A stretch of 64,000 bases of DNA. Origin: Serripes groenlandicus. Lineage: Eukaryota; Mollusca; Bivalvia; Cardiida; Cardiidae. Under the pieces are notes generated by a model that was not told the DNA's origin, did not search any database, and was given only the letters and a program-made list of their open reading frames with translations. Each line of letters opens with the position of its first letter. Position 1 is the first letter of the stretch. Shown here in pieces: positions 61,701 through 63,349 of the stretch. Both the position numbers and the translations under genes were made by a program. Location: the NCBI GenBank assembly GCA_031761405.1, contig JASEVX010000007.1, forward strand, positions 41,805,775 through 41,869,774, given 5' to 3'.

Positions 61701-63147
61701 ATGTTTCTCTGTTGTGCTAAAAGAGCATCTTATAGTATATGTTGCATGTATCTGTTTATGTGTAAGAACCTCCCTTTTTTTAAACGGGGCTGTAATTATG
61801 GAATGGACGGCATTTACTTTTTGCTCTAAAACGCAAAGTTGAGTGTGAGTCACATTATGAAACTTTCTCTTTGTGTTTTTAATTTGTACAATATATATGT
61901 ATTCTTATTTTCTTTTCTTTTATGAATATGTATATATGTATGTGCATATGCATGTATATGTAAGTATACATGTGTATGTGTGTGTGATTATGTATATGTG
62001 AATGTATATATATATATATACATGTGTGACCCCTTGTGAAAGCTGTAGATAAGTTTTGTATGTAAGTTATCTCGTTTTTGACTGAATAACATAAATTACT
62101 ACTGCGTGGATTTTGGCAACAGATGGATTATAAAACGGTTAAAAAAAGTAAACAAACTAAAAATCAAAAGTAGTCTGTCGAAAGTGAACACTACTTTAAC
62201 TACGGAAAACAAAAAGTCTACTCTTCCCAGTGAATAAGTATCTCGTTGCAAAATACTTTTTCAATTTAGAATTTTAGTATGTATGATTTTGTGTGTGTGT
62301 ATGTTAATTGTAATTGATGTATATATTGAAAACATGACTAGAAACTGTACAGTTTACGTCAATAAATTATTGTCTTTACTGTTTTAACATGAGACTCACT
62401 CATTATGCCAAAAAAAAGGATATTAATAAATGAAATAAAACATGAGTGGCAGACATTCAGCATGACCAATATCGAGACAATTCTCATGGACAAGTCCTAC
62501 AGTAACCAACTTTGCGAACAACGAAACTCATGGACAAGTCCTACAGTAACCAACTTTGCGAACAACGCAACGCTAGATCGGTATGCGCAACCGTGTAGTC
62601 GGATAAGGTTCCTTCCCTCTTCGCCTGTACTTGTTCAAGAAAGTCAGGATGATAAAGATATGAGTCGTCCCGCGAGAAAACCAACATTGTGGACTAGGCG
62701 TAAAGTATCGACCCGGATCAGCCAAATCATGCCGAGCAGGCTAACGCGAACAGACACTTTTTGCCTCATGTGGATTTTCTGTTTCAGAAATCATTACTCT
62801 ATACCTCTATCCCCCTGAGACGGAATGTGCTTGACCTGATTACCCTGCACAGAAGGCGCAGGCTGAACTTGATCGATACATTACGCACAGTCCACAATGT
62901 TTGTTTTCTTCTGGCGGTTGTAATATAGATGTAGTATCGTTAAAGAAATTAAGCCCCAATGAATATATCAATCGTTTCTGTCTGTCAAACATTTTCAAGT
63001 GAGATAACTTACTTCGTGAAGACCCGTACTATTGCTCTCCTTAACACTGTAACTCATCGTAGCTCCGCAGAAATGATGATATCCGTATCCGTTGGCTAAC
63101 TGTATCGGCACCAGACATACCACGATTGTTAAATAAAACAGCATCAT
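7614..63147 (-). CDS. Whole-gene model: 28-exon secreted modular EGF protein
   Basis: This is the joined model of the exons listed separately below. Coding exons (minus strand, 5' to 3') start at 63147, 60798, 59195, 56945, 50986, 50128, 47185, 45858, 44099, 42876, 41588, 38149, 36790, 29372, 28400, 26147, 23260, 22341, 19513, 19060, 18305, 16941, 13087, 10591, 10458, 9752, 9175 and 7752. Total coding length is 2817 bases, a multiple of three, giving 938 residues. Phases agree at all 27 junctions and no junction codon is a stop. The protein starts with a signal peptide, has no obvious membrane segment at its end, and carries six EGF-like domains and four copies of an unnamed Cys-x5-Cys module. 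A secreted or extracellular-matrix protein is inferred. From memory, motifs such as HHF, TGWVLGKGPCG and KPNxSP occur in uncharacterised secreted invertebrate and fish proteins; this is unverified. I do not recognise a named gene. Confidence 0.72.
8395..8545. mobile_element. Imperfect inverted-repeat element
   Basis: acttacgacttttgaaatct and tagctgcgactttgaagtta on the left mirror taacttcaaaacttacgtca and ggtcgtagctaagatccgac on the right, with two copies of ttgataaaacgg. Probably a small MITE. The rest of intron 27 (7753-9086) shows nothing else recognisable. Confidence 0.5.
9087..9175 (-). CDS. Exon 27: module E, M1 segment
   Basis: 89 bp, phase 0 to 2. Acceptor cgtttttgatttcag, donor CCGAG|gtacaa. 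Encodes PLTGARQVPNEVFC, then FTNKPCDIPIHSLD. It has the M1 Cys-x5-Cys signature and is the shortest M1 copy. Confidence 0.72.
9236..9272. repeat. (GAT)n microsatellite
   Basis: Run of gat/gac trinucleotides just upstream of the module E M1 exon, outside the splice sites. Confidence 0.8.
9715..9752 (-). CDS. Exon 26: linker E micro-exon
   Basis: 38 bp, phase 1 to 0, encoding ESFKLSASAANQ after a split Asp codon. Acceptor atttgtctttccattgcag is very strong, donor ATCAA|gtaagt. Same length and phase change as linker C. Confidence 0.66.
10345..10458 (-). CDS. Exon 25: EGF-like domain 6
   Basis: 114 bp, phase 1 to 1. Acceptor tcattatttcag, donor CATAG|gtaata. Encodes KKGCQVVNCANHGFCDG, then AVCHCPAGYSGNTCH, a complete six-cysteine EGF domain with the PAGYSGxxC ending. 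Confidence 0.83.
10542..10591 (-). CDS. Exon 24: module D, M3 segment
   Basis: 50 bp, phase 2 to 1. Acceptor gtctgtaatctgttaag, donor TACAT|gtaagt. Encodes TSICKDVSLMRRYYCT. Length and phases match the other M3 exons (44 and 56 bp), and it lies just upstream of an EGF exon, but the sequence is less like them than they are like each other. Confidence 0.55.
11244..11470. mobile_element. Palindromic MITE copy 8
   Basis: Left end ttaaacctttcccacataca, right end catgagagaaatggtta. Contains acctgcagcagactac, the central gaaattgcttgtttgagcaa palindrome and gtcgtctgctgtagaggt. Within intron 23 of the EGF gene. Confidence 0.8.
11520..11775 (-). mobile_element. tRNA-derived SINE
   Basis: Minus-strand head: tttagtggtagagcgtccat (A box) and gtcgcgagctcaatcc (B box). 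The 3' core is the inverse of gtttaacgccgctttcaaca at 11535. Glycine-type tRNA-like head, similar to the SINE at 58683 on the other strand. Confidence 0.75.
11818..11990. mobile_element. Palindromic MITE fragment
   Basis: Starts taatccttccctcatatgat and retains actgcagcaaactcaattga and gaaaacattgtggcaaatga. The right end is lost or highly diverged. Confidence 0.6.
12070..12160. repeat. Degenerate repeat related to 62655-62790
   Basis: cagctcaggctgcgcaattg followed by gatctggatattcactggtc resembles an abundant bivalve palindromic repeat known to me for 'ctgcgcatccgcgcag' and 'ggtcgcaaa...' motifs. The longer open frames on the + strand here (12060-12409) have no domain I recognise. Confidence 0.35.
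12917..13087 (-). CDS. Exon 23: module D, M2 segment
   Basis: 171 bp, phase 2 to 2. Acceptor ttattgtttcctttag, donor ACATT|gtaagt, both strong. Encodes VKIHVAITSPEVAKFHVYS, TCETCNIGSINQQYCG and FDIVLLLDKDVSRLCVEAV. It has extra cysteines (CETC and QQYC) compared with other M2 copies, plus the conserved late cysteine strand. Confidence 0.74.
14652..14690. repeat. Poly-G run
   Basis: About 35 bases that are nearly all G, with two non-G bases. Likely length-polymorphic and error-prone. The proline-rich frames across it are artefacts. Confidence 0.9.
14858..14962. mobile_element. Palindromic MITE copy 9 (short)
   Basis: Only about 105 bp: left end cctttttcccacatatagac, right end gttgtatgtgggaaagggtt. 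The middle is deleted but agtcgtctactgcaaggg remains. Confidence 0.7.
15655..16095 (+). repeat. Diverged copy of the 39.4-kb bivalve repeat, opposite orientation
   Basis: Begins tgagtttagctcacctatgc and acaaaatgctcaaggtgagc, then aggcaacattttacatcc and repeated 'gatgatatctaggctaggttt' type blocks. It matches the reverse complement of 40100-40690. Intron sequence. Confidence 0.6.
16820..16941 (-). CDS. Exon 22: module D, M1 segment
   Basis: 122 bp, phase 0 to 2. Acceptor cttttctattcactag, donor GAATG|gtaagt. Encodes ETPHFVEASVPTNSHLVC, then IVDEPCHLLFNATPGEHY. Contains the Cys-x5-Cys motif and an N-A-T sequon. The split codon TG|T joins to M2 at 13087 as Cys; joining to nearer candidate exons would create a stop. 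Confidence 0.74.
17052..17159. mobile_element. Near-perfect hairpin MITE with 7-bp target duplication
   Basis: Arms 17052-17094 and 17117-17159 are 43 bp inverted repeats with one mismatch (cacagggacttgctcctcta / tagaggagcaagtccctgtg). AATAGAC flanks both sides (17045-17051 and 17160-17166), fitting a target-site duplication. Intron 21. Confidence 0.88.
17526..17698 (+). pseudogene. RecQ-like helicase 5' exon fragment
   Basis: Starts ATG after GTGAA and encodes MFNIEKLREFNKDTASAMIR, then GRDVFSSVKTGNGKSVRYQ. This matches the RecQ motif 0 / motif I layout (LR-x-F...GRDVF-x-S-x-KTG-x-GKS-x-x-YQ), with the Walker A GKS intact. It ends at a perfect donor, AAG|gtaagt (17698), with alternatives nearby. 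No further helicase motifs follow. CCAAT-like boxes lie upstream (17400-17460). It is on the opposite strand to the EGF gene, inside intron 21: a captured or orphaned first exon. Confidence 0.55.
18280..18305 (-). CDS. Exon 21: linker D micro-exon
   Basis: 26 bp, phase 1 to 0, encoding TSTLYTDK after a split Gly codon. Acceptor tatttttatttgcag is excellent, donor ATAAG|gtaatt. Same length and phase change as linker B. Confidence 0.62.
19017..19060 (-). CDS. Exon 20: module C, M3 segment
   Basis: 44 bp, phase 2 to 1. Acceptor ctccttttaccaacag, donor AGAAG|gtatgt. Encodes NNMDEVCFKVYVTE; the VCFKV core matches RCFKV of module B. In this module no EGF exon was found before the next linker (18305), so modules C and D appear to be directly joined. 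Confidence 0.72.
19358..19513 (-). CDS. Exon 19: module C, M2 segment
   Basis: 156 bp, phase 2 to 2. Acceptor aattctgcttgcag, donor CAAGG|gtaggt, the same donor context as module B M2. Encodes PDIRSGFTSTYVNIAAID, GSFAVNVNMYGKRKG and LYDTCILAMNTQ. Strand pattern and late cysteine align with the other M2 segments. Confidence 0.77.
21030..21112 (-). mobile_element. Degenerate tRNA-like sequence
   Basis: Minus strand gives gtagcggttagcatgttcgg (A-box region) and gagttcgattcccgctc (B box), the right distance apart for a tRNA. The T stem does not pair (ttgag against cccgc), so this is a tRNA-derived repeat, not a functional gene. The rest of 19.6-22.2 kb shows no feature I can support. Confidence 0.5.
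22238..22341 (-). CDS. Exon 18: module C, M1 segment
   Basis: 104 bp, phase 0 to 2, same length as module B M1. Acceptor ctattttatattgtctag, donor GAAAC|gtaagt. Encodes AYFTDVAVPNVVVCIRHKLC, then SVPLIVSGHFSGTE. The Cys-x5-Cys motif sits at the same place as in module B. Confidence 0.75.
23223..23260 (-). CDS. Exon 17: linker C micro-exon
   Basis: 38 bp, phase 1 to 0, encoding LPDATTVPANTG. Acceptor tttctttattctag is strong; donor CTGGG|gtaata. Same length and phase change as linker E (9752). Small polar and threonine residues suit an exposed spacer. Confidence 0.62.
23276..24182. repeat. Bivalve tandem repeat array with poly-C start
   Basis: Begins aacaagagatgtttgtcaaa, then a run of about 20 C at 23302. 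Five or more 150-170 bp units follow, each with gacctcaaaatcaatagggg followed by tcatctactggtcaccc, 'ggcaatgtcgagttatcact', and 'gttcaaggtcactgtgacct'. It ends tcgaagggggcataataa. A transposon-like repeat of this type is abundant in bivalves. It lies right before linker C in intron 16. Confidence 0.85.
25135..25362 (-). mobile_element. tRNA-derived SINE
   Basis: Minus-strand head ggtcgagtggttagcgtcgg and ggtccgatccc, serine/leucine-like. The body contains gtactggtttgtttacccag, shared with 57494-57696. It ends in the 3' core aagcggcgtagaaccccaat followed by aaataaat. Confidence 0.8.
26037..26147 (-). CDS. Exon 16: EGF-like domain 5
   Basis: 111 bp, phase 1 to 1. Acceptor tttttaattccag, donor GAAGAAA|gtaagc. 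Encodes PCQQADDNCTVGYCDVDD, then CMCPIGYKGNRC. Six cysteines, CxC pair and GYKGxxC ending are typical of EGF domains. Confidence 0.83.
26240..26995. repeat. Degenerate tandem repeat, ttgactggtct/gaagta type
   Basis: About 35-45 bp units with 'attgactggtctcaatgaag' and 'taaaccaatgcctggattca'. Units are clear at 26580-26690 and decay outward. It starts about 90 bases upstream of the EGF 5 exon. Confidence 0.7.
27615..27765. repeat. Two-copy tandem repeat, about 76 bp
   Basis: cggtgttgaactatccgttc and later ctcttccgaaccaactcaag occur twice (27617 and 27693) with several substitutions. No coding evidence in the surrounding open frame. Confidence 0.7.
28284..28400 (-). CDS. Exon 15: EGF-like domain 4
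   Basis: 117 bp, phase 1 to 1. Acceptor gaattgtttctag, donor AAAGG|gttagt. Encodes PCGGDGCQNNAECLYTDD, then ICECQANYRGAQC, with six cysteines in EGF spacing. Confidence 0.82.
29317..29372 (-). CDS. Exon 14: module B, M3 segment
   Basis: 56 bp, phase 2 to 1. Acceptor caattcaccattgtag, donor CAAG|gtaagt. Encodes LISSESQKRCFKVQIFDQ. The motif (R/V)CFKV closes the module and matches VCFKVYV in module C. It is directly followed by an EGF exon in phase. Confidence 0.75.
31005..31200. repeat. Two-copy tandem repeat, about 105 bp
   Basis: tcccgatgttgtcatattta and tcccgatgtggtcatattca are followed by tacagaaagatg/atat. One copy carries a donor-like ttaccagg (31152-31159), but no acceptor lies within reach, so I do not call an exon. 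Confidence 0.6.
32140..33475. repeat. Outer GC-rich repeat flanking the 923-bp element
   Basis: 32140-32400 and 33327-33475 are more GC-rich than surroundings and share motifs (accggtg, gacatcggta, ccgatcg). The 923-bp element appears nested in an older repeat. Boundaries are approximate. Confidence 0.4.
32401..33323. mobile_element. 923-bp DNA transposon remnant with perfect 17-bp TIRs
   Basis: Starts tgccccagttacacaga (32401-32417) and ends with its exact reverse complement (33307-33323). TGA flanks both ends (32398-32400, 33324-33326), a possible 3-bp target duplication as in PIF/Harbinger-like elements. The interior has no long frame but is packed with atcggt/accgat hexamers, over twenty by eye, many as 'ggtgatatcggt'. 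Non-autonomous element in intron 13. Confidence 0.85.
33675..33910. mobile_element. Palindromic MITE copy 10
   Basis: Retains catgcaacagacgactaaca on the left, aaaaacattgtgtcaaaggt in the middle and agtctgctgaaacagatgca with gtgggaaaggc on the right. It ends about 40 bases from the candidate exon at 33948. Confidence 0.65.
33948..33988 (-). CDS. Candidate alternative exon, 41 bp
   Basis: Flanked by near-perfect sites (gtatttatttcag and AAGAAT|gtaagta). In phase 2 it encodes RQYYPFNGDYSKE and ends in phase 1, so it has the same phase change as the M3 exon at 29372-29317 and could replace it but not sit beside it. It has no cysteine and no similarity to M3. It may be an alternative exon or a pseudo-exon, and is excluded from the 28-exon model. 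Confidence 0.35.
34000..36600. other. Intron 13 sequence without recognised features
   Basis: AT-rich, with only short open frames and no splice-bounded segment resembling the gene's modules. I see nothing to call here. Confidence 0.5.
36614..36790 (-). CDS. Exon 13: module B, M2 segment
   Basis: 177 bp, phase 2 to 2. Acceptor ttgtttacag, donor GAAGG|gtaggt. Encodes NITISNIQATNDINGINS, LKVVVTVNTMARMQG and YMCVVIYE. The pattern of alternating hydrophobic strands followed by a cysteine strand matches the M2 segments of modules C and D, consistent with a beta-sandwich (Ig- or cadherin-like) fold; the fold is inference. Confidence 0.72.
38046..38149 (-). CDS. Exon 12: module B, M1 segment
   Basis: 104 bp, phase 0 to 2. 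Acceptor gaactctatcttacag, donor AAAAG|gtctgt. Encodes TNVTILPPTPEPRSMVM, then CYVNELCDLDIFF. The Cys-x5-Cys motif defines M1 and recurs in modules C (CIRHKLC), D (CIVDEPC) and E (CFTNKPC). Module C M1 is also exactly 104 bp. Confidence 0.75.
38404..38880. mobile_element. MITE with (GAAGTTAGAAGTAAG)n interior and repeated ends
   Basis: A left end tatggaagccctggagggac (about 38403) is inverted at 38620 (gtccctccagggcttccata), and further right-type ends occur at 38765 and 38848. Between them is a simple repeat of gaagt-ttaga-agtaagg type. Structure: one left end followed by three successive right ends, suggesting unequal expansion of a foldback element. Confidence 0.75.
39358..40701 (-). repeat. 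Common bivalve interspersed repeat, 1.34 kb
   Basis: Begins aacaagagggccatgaggcc, contains about seven internal ~140 bp units ('ttcgaacttggcctagatat', 'agtgttaacaagattttcct'), then (gacgacg)n at 40574-40640, and ends with gcgatcacaaaaactcagct and ggtgagcttaaaaa. The type is known from many bivalve genomes. Strand is arbitrary, given relative to the copy at 15655. Confidence 0.85.
40830..41480. repeat. Degenerate interspersed repeat, ~85-bp units
   Basis: Recurring 'acatttatctacaacaaatc', 'caggtttgaaac-ggtcatg' and 'ttcagaaaaatcttgt' blocks. Old, decayed copy of a tandemly structured repeat next to linker B. Confidence 0.55.
41563..41588 (-). CDS. Exon 11: linker B micro-exon
   Basis: 26 bp, phase 1 to 0, encoding FGNIRTTF. 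Acceptor tttgtttcatatcaag, donor TTC|gtgagt. It converts the EGF phase 1 to the phase 0 needed by M1. Linkers of the same length or 38 bp, with the same phase change, precede each other module (23260, 18305, 9752), which is the main support for this tiny exon. Confidence 0.6.
42442..42598. mobile_element. Hairpin MITE
   Basis: Left arm 42442-42492 and right arm 42554-42598 are inverted repeats (ttttcagctgttatacatga / tcatgtataacagctgaaaa). Lies just downstream of EGF 3 in intron 10's upstream neighbour region, within the transcribed strand's intron 10 flank. Confidence 0.8.
42772..42876 (-). CDS. Exon 10: EGF-like domain 3
   Basis: 105 bp, phase 1 to 1. Encodes LPGCTPKTCHHGVCVGNGSC, then ICQLGFNADTSC, a compact EGF domain. 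Donor ACAAG|gtaaag is good. The acceptor tgctcatggaag has a weak pyrimidine tract but is the AG giving the right phase. Confidence 0.75.
43845..44035. mobile_element. Palindromic MITE copy 11
   Basis: Left gtcccatatggaacaaatct and gcagtagacgactc, right ttgtctgctacagatgtgtc and gcatatgggaaaagac. Ends are diverged. It lies directly beside exon 9. Confidence 0.65.
44055..44099 (-). CDS. Exon 9: 45-bp cysteine-containing spacer exon
   Basis: 45 bp, phase 1 to 1, with an excellent acceptor (cacctctacttccacag) and donor GAGG|gtaata. It encodes RCPGEASESETCAE, a short acidic stretch with two cysteines between EGF 2 and EGF 3. It may be a reduced M3-like tail. It sits just beside a MITE (43845-44035), which does not include it. 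Confidence 0.6.
45222..45335 (-). CDS. Duplicate EGF exon, probably unspliced copy of exon 8
   Basis: 114 bp, nearly identical to exon 8; only Ile to Val and Asn to His changes are seen in the domain. The reading frame and all six cysteines are intact and the donor is the same. The duplication breakpoint falls right at the acceptor, so the sequence before this copy is attagcaaaatgtatacaag: an AG by chance, with no pyrimidine tract. It could be included without frame shift (phase 1 to 1) but is probably skipped. It is not counted in the 28-exon model. Confidence 0.55.
45745..45858 (-). CDS. Exon 8: EGF-like domain 2
   Basis: 114 bp, phase 1 to 1. Acceptor atctatttacag is intact and donor is CATG|gtatta. 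It encodes DDCKNIDCNNRGLCKDG, then HTCLCLSRYRGNDC, with six EGF cysteines. It lies in the right-hand copy of a 523-bp tandem duplication; the left-hand copy carries a nearly identical exon with a degraded acceptor context. Confidence 0.8.
47072..47185 (-). CDS. Exon 7: EGF-like domain 1
   Basis: 114 bp, phase 1 to 1, the standard EGF exon phase. Acceptor ttctttttttgatag. The donor GTAA|gtaagt was preferred over the overlapping earlier GT because it preserves phase 1. It encodes CDSNPCTHGVCIDRHGNNK, then CWCLRSGYTGEFC: six cysteines in EGF spacing, with the CxC pair and the Gly-Tyr-x-Gly turn. Confidence 0.82.
47578..47900. repeat. Minisatellite, about 63-bp unit, five copies
   Basis: Units read 'aggtcgtgtcggtgacatat', 'atgtgtttgtc', 'gttgacatgagaagcacatg', 'attcac'. 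Copies begin near 47617, 47680, 47744, 47812 and 47878. In intron 6. Confidence 0.85.
47960..48135. repeat. (TAC)n/(TAA)n low-complexity tract
   Basis: Imperfect tactactac and aataataat runs. The leucine- and isoleucine-rich frame across it is an artefact. Confidence 0.9.
50104..50128 (-). CDS. Exon 6: candidate 25-bp micro-exon
   Basis: 25 bp, phase 0 to 1, encoding CFYFVILM. Acceptor ttacaagtttcag and donor ATGA|gtaagt both match consensus. It is the only element I found between exon 5 and the first EGF exon that converts phase 0 to phase 1. It is very short, and undetected exons could lie nearby, so it is tentative. Confidence 0.4.
50575..50710 (+). mobile_element. SINE 3' fragment
   Basis: + strand 3' core 'acaccgtaatttaactgaaa', 'taatgttgaaaacggtgttc' and tail ctaatcaatcaagtc, the same core as the minus-strand SINE at 25135. 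Intron 5. On the minus strand it mimics a strong acceptor (caacattatttcag). Confidence 0.65.
50869..50986 (-). CDS. Exon 5: N-terminal domain, DDDGDYVKC segment
   Basis: 118 bp, phase 2 to 0. It encodes KIHISTYDDDGDYVKCGQ, then SLYSEAMSLSVDALKGLRVDD. The donor is GATGAT|gtaagt. The acceptor was chosen as aaacgaagttag because it is the in-frame AG giving phase 2; its pyrimidine tract is weak, so this boundary is the least certain in the N-terminal half. The D-x-DGD-x-V-x-C motif fits the continuation of the preceding exon. Confidence 0.65.
51424..51592. mobile_element. Hairpin MITE
   Basis: Arms 51424-51479 and 51537-51592 are about 56-bp inverted repeats (gtctgatttcaagtcaaatt / aattttacttgaaatcagac) with few mismatches. 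Intron 4. Confidence 0.85.
51940..52440. mobile_element. Non-autonomous element rich in GCGTAT motifs
   Basis: Dense 'agcgtattaccagcgtatgt' motifs in one direction at 52070-52200 and the inverse type 'catacgc' at 52310-52380. It starts near ccctgtcacactattgcgta and ends near gcgtatcaccagcgttctct. Likely a DNA transposon derivative with subterminal repeats; exact ends are uncertain. Confidence 0.55.
53223..53790. repeat. 21-bp tandem array within the foldback arm
   Basis: About 26 copies of cgtgtgaccaaatgttctata with ctttac/ctatac variants. Since 21 is a multiple of three, three frames stay open across it (two on +, one on -), giving peptides such as (FYTCDQM)n. These are artefacts. Confidence 0.95.
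54420..54569 (-). CDS. SAM-domain first exon carried in the foldback element
   Basis: 150 bp, exactly 50 codons. The start context aaagATGgcggc is a strong Kozak match. It encodes MAATIATLLESLGVHGLIKK, then FYEQKIELDTILSLTD and QLINIGVTTIGDR. The LxxLGV...F-x-x-x-x-I-x-L...L..LTD..L..IGV...G.R layout is the SAM fold core. It ends at donor CGT|gtaaga in phase 0. No further exon is found within the element, so it is probably a captured promoter and first exon from another gene or from an autonomous element's SAM-containing protein. Confidence 0.55.
54600..55130. repeat. tcgatttcgg-rich repeat block
   Basis: Many copies of gtcgatttcggtctcaggtc and variants flank two 110-130 bp AT-rich direct repeats (54730-54840 and 54895-55010). 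Lies directly upstream of the SAM exon start. Confidence 0.7.
56475..56560 (+). mobile_element. Degenerate tRNA-like sequence
   Basis: gcagcgacgtagtaaattgt (A-box region) and gtcttgagttcgagccct (B box) at tRNA spacing on the + strand. It follows gtagctatgtgtttgtaaaa, a block that also occurs at 52810 outside the other end of the foldback element. Confidence 0.45.
56784..56945 (-). CDS. Exon 4: N-terminal domain, KPNQSP segment
   Basis: 162 bp, phase 2 to 2. The acceptor is very strong (cttcttttcttttag) and the donor is TATAG|gtatag. It encodes YKGMSWRDRNGQGNG, then EQWNVMAIVKLGIRSDT and KPNQSPKAVVKPLY. From memory, the SDT-KPNxSP-PLxR pattern is a recurring motif of this uncharacterised secreted family. 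The next intron carries the large foldback element. Confidence 0.78.
57494..57696 (-). mobile_element. SINE with 20-bp target-site duplication
   Basis: acctaaatcagaatgaatgt occurs at 57474-57493 and 57697-57716, flanking the element. Minus-strand head ggtcgagtggttagcgtcag and gggttcgatccccagtc. Body shared with 25135-25362 (ctagtactggtttgtttacc). Clean retroposition into the minisatellite. Confidence 0.9.
57785..57967 (+). mobile_element. SINE fragment, 3' part
   Basis: attcgtcttccaccaatgga, cagccagttgcttggaaagt and the tail gaaccccaatcaatcaatta match the SINE at 7085-7395 in the opposite orientation. The tRNA head is missing. Confidence 0.7.
58683..58930 (+). mobile_element. tRNA-derived SINE, near full-length
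   Basis: Head acctcggtgatgtagtggta with gagcgtccgtctagggt (A box) and aggtcatgtattcgttcccc (B box). Body aagggttgcggagtatgcaa, tggacctgtagtactggtaa, and 3' core cgccgtgatataactgatgg. Same class as 11520-11775. Confidence 0.78.
59039..59195 (-). CDS. Exon 3: N-terminal domain, central segment
   Basis: 157 bp, phase 1 to 2. The acceptor ends ttcatacgcag and the donor is ATCAA|gtaagt. It encodes NSELTLTRDISQEVIANMNE and then KVIGVSEKAKWEQELMEVK. There are no cysteines; alternating polar and hydrophobic residues suggest beta strands. The first codon (Ala) is split with exon 2 and the last (Lys) with exon 4. Confidence 0.78.
59940..60640. repeat. Minisatellite, about 60-bp unit
   Basis: Around eleven degenerate units of 'gaatgttttagaagtattat', 'acctgtaattcattcat', 'cactgcagtaaagaa'. 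The last unit ends at the donor of exon 2. Intron 2. Confidence 0.85.
60639..60798 (-). CDS. Exon 2: N-terminal domain, TGWVLGKGPCG segment
   Basis: 160 bp, phase 0 to 1. Acceptor tgcatttcag, donor ATAG|gtataa. It encodes IHLQLITGWVLGKGPCG followed by PACSKTDVGRDSS, with two nearby cysteines and a later N-S-S sequon, and ends in NWYEEYI. It is open in only the frame that continues exon 1. The intron before it contains a minisatellite, a LINE fragment and the short tandem duplication at 62.5 kb. Confidence 0.8.
61090..61395 (+). pseudogene. LINE ORF2 C-terminal fragment
   Basis: Encodes EDEYHFILVCDKYSDLR, then RPNMYKFVKLLNT and LSNLAKSIKEAL. The E-D-E-x-H-F-x-x-x-C...Y..LR pattern is typical of the end of non-LTR retrotransposon ORF2 proteins. 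It is a 5'-truncated insertion on the + strand in intron 1. The AT- and TATG-rich DNA to about 62040 may be its 3' tail. Confidence 0.6.
61900..62030. repeat. (TATG)/(TA) low-complexity tract
   Basis: tatatgtatgtgcatatgca and similar tetranucleotide-like runs, ending in a (TA)n run near 62010. Confidence 0.8.
62478..62566. repeat. 45-bp perfect tandem duplication
   Basis: ctcatggacaagtcctacag with accaactttgcgaacaacg occurs twice, head to tail, without visible mismatch, indicating a very recent duplication. The 137-codon + strand frame across it has no domain I recognise. Confidence 0.85.
62655..62790. repeat. Degenerate bivalve palindromic repeat
   Basis: gagtcgtcccgcgagaaaac, caacattgtggactaggcgt and agccaaatcatgccgagcag recall an abundant bivalve repeat with 'gcgagaaaaccaacatagtg' ends. 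Identification is from memory. Confidence 0.4.
63013..63147 (-). CDS. Exon 1: signal peptide and start of N-terminal domain
   Basis: 135 bp, 45 codons, ending in phase 0. It starts with ATGATG after GAAGAT and encodes MMLFYLTIVVCLVPIQLANG, a typical cleavable signal peptide with a hydrophobic core and small residues near the likely cleavage site. It continues with YGYHHFCGATMSYSV. The donor is GAA|gtaagt, a full consensus. The segment also contains an N-S-T glycosylation sequon. The start choice rests on the signal peptide; an upstream in-frame extension exists but lacks an ATG. Confidence 0.8.
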
Positions 63148-63264
63148 ATCTTCCCCTGTGTAATTTGAAAACGATTTATCTTGGTCAGGTAACACGAAAC
63201 GTTAAGTGAATTCACAAAAAGAGAAGATCCATTTCCGCCTGCGTACCTGCGTAGTCTGACTTGG

Positions 63265-63274
63265 ATATATATAA
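63265..63274 (-). promoter_or_regulatory. Candidate TATA box of the EGF gene
   Basis: The minus strand reads TTATATATAT about 118 bases upstream of the ATG at 63147. A start site about 30 bases downstream would leave a 5' UTR near 90 bases. The spacing is reasonable, but AT-rich sequence makes chance matches common. Confidence 0.35.
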
Positions 63275-63349
63275 GTTCGGTAATTCAGTATGCTATTTAA
63301 GTATATCTGCCTATTTAATAATGTCGTTATGAAGTAGAATGATACCAAC

